From positions 1 to 7,775 of the forward strand of contig DAIESR010000401.1 in assembly GCA_027346205.1 (NCBI GenBank): 7,775 nucleotides of DNA. The letters run 5' to 3'. Origin of the DNA: Beijerinckiaceae bacterium. GTDB lineage: Bacteria; Pseudomonadota; Alphaproteobacteria; Rhizobiales; Beijerinckiaceae. The position numbers and the translations under genes were made by a program. How positions within the stretch are numbered: the first letter of the stretch is position 1; each line of letters opens with the position of its first letter. The notes beneath the pieces were generated by a model. The model did not search any database, was not told where the DNA came from, and saw nothing but the letters and a program-made list of their open reading frames with translations. This document shows, in pieces, positions 6,894 through 7,775 of the stretch.

Positions 6894-7478
6894 ATGAGCA
6901 AGAAAGTTGAGGCTTCGATCCAATGCCCGAACTGCGGTCATCAGCAGCACGCTGTGCTTTTTCGATCAATCTGGGCAGAGGATGAAGAAAACCGGTCTTT
7001 GATTCTCAGCGATCAAGTGAACATCTTTCGCTGCGACAGATGCAAATATAGTGAGCGCCTTGAGTTTCCGTTTCTCTGCACGAACGTGAAGAAGCAAGTT
7101 GCTATCTGGTACGAGCCATATCACGACCCACAAGTTGACGCCGACGTAAAACAATACGTAGCGCACATGGGGCCGAACAGCTTCTATGCAAAGGCCCCAC
7201 GAATAGCAGACTGGCAAGAGTTCAAAGCGAGATTTCTGCAAATGGAGGCGGCTGGACCACAGCCGGACCAAGAACCTCGCAGAGCGGCGGAAAGTAAAAA
7301 GCTGTTCCGAGGATTCATAGATTCCCTGAAGCGCAAGAAGCCGGGCGGGGAAAAGACGTGGAGCGGAAACCGCAACTGCCGGTCGGCGATGTCATGGACG
7401 CTTACGGCAAGCTTCTCGAAAAATACCCTCTGTCGATCATCGATGTTTCGCTGCTACCCTTGCCAAAAACGAAAATGA
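6894..7478 (+). CDS. CpXC-domain protein (putative zinc ribbon)
   Basis: A 194-residue ORF starting MSKKVEASIQCPNCG. Seen: CPNC at 11-14 and CDRC at 47-50, with FRSIWAEDEENRSLILSD and VNIFRC between, which is the CpXC domain pattern; the two CxxC pairs presumably bind zinc. Next comes AIWYEPYHDPQ (70-80), and YAKAPRIADWQEFKARF. The biochemical role of CpXC proteins is unknown. A longer reading from 6753 adds 47 basic residues that do not look conserved. At 6894 the ribosome binding site is weak (GGTG 3 nt upstream); a GTG two codons earlier is an alternative. The last 41 codons (from 7355) overlap the next gene in another frame and give a Ser/Cys/Arg-rich tail that looks non-native, so the natural C-terminus may have been near LKRKKPGGEK or the gene may be frameshifted. 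GC is clearly lower than in the rest of the window, suggesting transfer. Confidence 0.7.
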   Translation: MSKKVEASIQCPNCGHQQHAVLFRSIWAEDEENRSLILSDQVNIFRCDRCKYSERLEFPFLCTNVKKQVAIWYEPYHDPQVDADVKQYVAHMGPNSFYAKAPRIADWQEFKARFLQMEAAGPQPDQEPRRAAESKKLFRGFIDSLKRKKPGGEKTWSGNRNCRSAMSWTLTASFSKNTLCRSSMFRCYPCQKRK

Positions 7479-7747
7479 AGATCATTTTGAAAGCCCTTTA
7501 TGCGAAGGCGGCCAGTCCGGAACAGCGAAATTCCCTCGAAGTGGCATTTGTGCTTTTGAGCAAATTTCAGGATGGCGTGGGCGCTACGCCTGTCGACGGA
7601 AAGCTATTAAGAGGGGACCCGAAAGCGATCCTGAAGGCAAATAAGGCGCTCCTCGATAAGTGGCTGCCCTGGCAGAAATTATCGAGTGCGGAAGCAGAGA
7701 TTTTACTGGCCGAATGGAAGCGCTTTAAGGCACGGGAGCCGATTTAG
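7358..7747 (+). CDS. Unrecognised small, probably helical protein
   Basis: A 129-residue protein I do not recognise. It is rich in Lys, Leu and Ala and looks mostly alpha-helical, with blocks MDAYGKLLEKYPLSIIDVS at 13-31, LPKTKMKIILKALYAKAASP, EVAFVLLSKFQDGVG, and LDKWLPWQKLSSAEAEILLA near the end; no Cys, signal peptide or membrane segment. It starts with GTG (7358), with GGCGGGG 7 nt upstream, a believable ribosome binding site lying inside the upstream CpXC ORF. An ATG twelve codons later (7394) is an alternative. The frame is open from 7298, so it could also be the C-terminal part of the CpXC protein after a -1 frameshift. Shared strand and overlap suggest it works with the CpXC protein. 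Confidence 0.65.
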   Translation: MERKPQLPVGDVMDAYGKLLEKYPLSIIDVSLLPLPKTKMKIILKALYAKAASPEQRNSLEVAFVLLSKFQDGVGATPVDGKLLRGDPKAILKANKALLDKWLPWQKLSSAEAEILLAEWKRFKAREPI

Positions 7748-7775
7748 GCGCACCGAAGGCGGCGACCGGACCGCA

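Overview
This window looks like chromosomal DNA from an alphaproteobacterium, most likely order Hyphomicrobiales (Rhizobiales). The support is a generally high GC content, gene families I know from that order (a chorismate-lyase-fold exported protein and a short formyltransferase), and a palindromic intergenic repeat built on CCTCTCCCCGC/GCGGGGAGAGG of a kind common in those genomes. The taxonomic call is inference; no species can be named. There are no rRNA, tRNA, CRISPR or insertion-sequence features that I can support.

Layout, left to right. (1) 1-144 is unresolved edge sequence. (2) A one-domain formyltransferase gene on the minus strand (145-747) is divergent from an exported chorismate-lyase/UbiC-like protein on the plus strand (956-1648); the 208-bp gap between them holds an extended -10 promoter pointing at the formyltransferase. 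(3) 1649-2415 is a 767-bp stretch without a recognisable gene, with two overlapping open frames that could be a decayed gene. (4) A CbbX/SpoVK-like AAA ATPase (2416-3309, plus) has an intact Walker A but altered Walker B and no recognisable pore loop. It converges on (5) a FIST-domain sensor gene (3345-4457, minus), with a hairpin between the two stops. A doubtful 37-codon ORF ends in an ATGA overlap with the FIST start. (6) An ABC-F ATPase of the Uup type (4661-6487, minus) is the best-defined gene. (7) A compound inverted repeat (two 37-bp units, 6520-6556 and 6629-6665) separates uup from (8) a plus-strand pair: a CpXC zinc-ribbon-like protein (6894-7478) and an unrecognised, apparently helical protein (7358-7747). 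These two overlap by 121 bp in different frames.

Functionally the window is a patchwork, not one pathway. Uup is a housekeeping ABC-F protein. FIST proteins are small-ligand sensors, but no signalling output gene lies beside this one. The AAA protein resembles the Rubisco activase CbbX but no Calvin-cycle gene is visible, and its substituted catalytic residues suggest a regulatory or non-hydrolysing role. The most accessory-looking part is the right end: GC falls to about 49% by hand count over 6961-7200, and the CpXC gene and its overlapping partner may be a transferred two-gene unit or one gene split by a frameshift. I see no clear evidence of a complete new system; the AAA variant and the CpXC pair deserve the closest second look.
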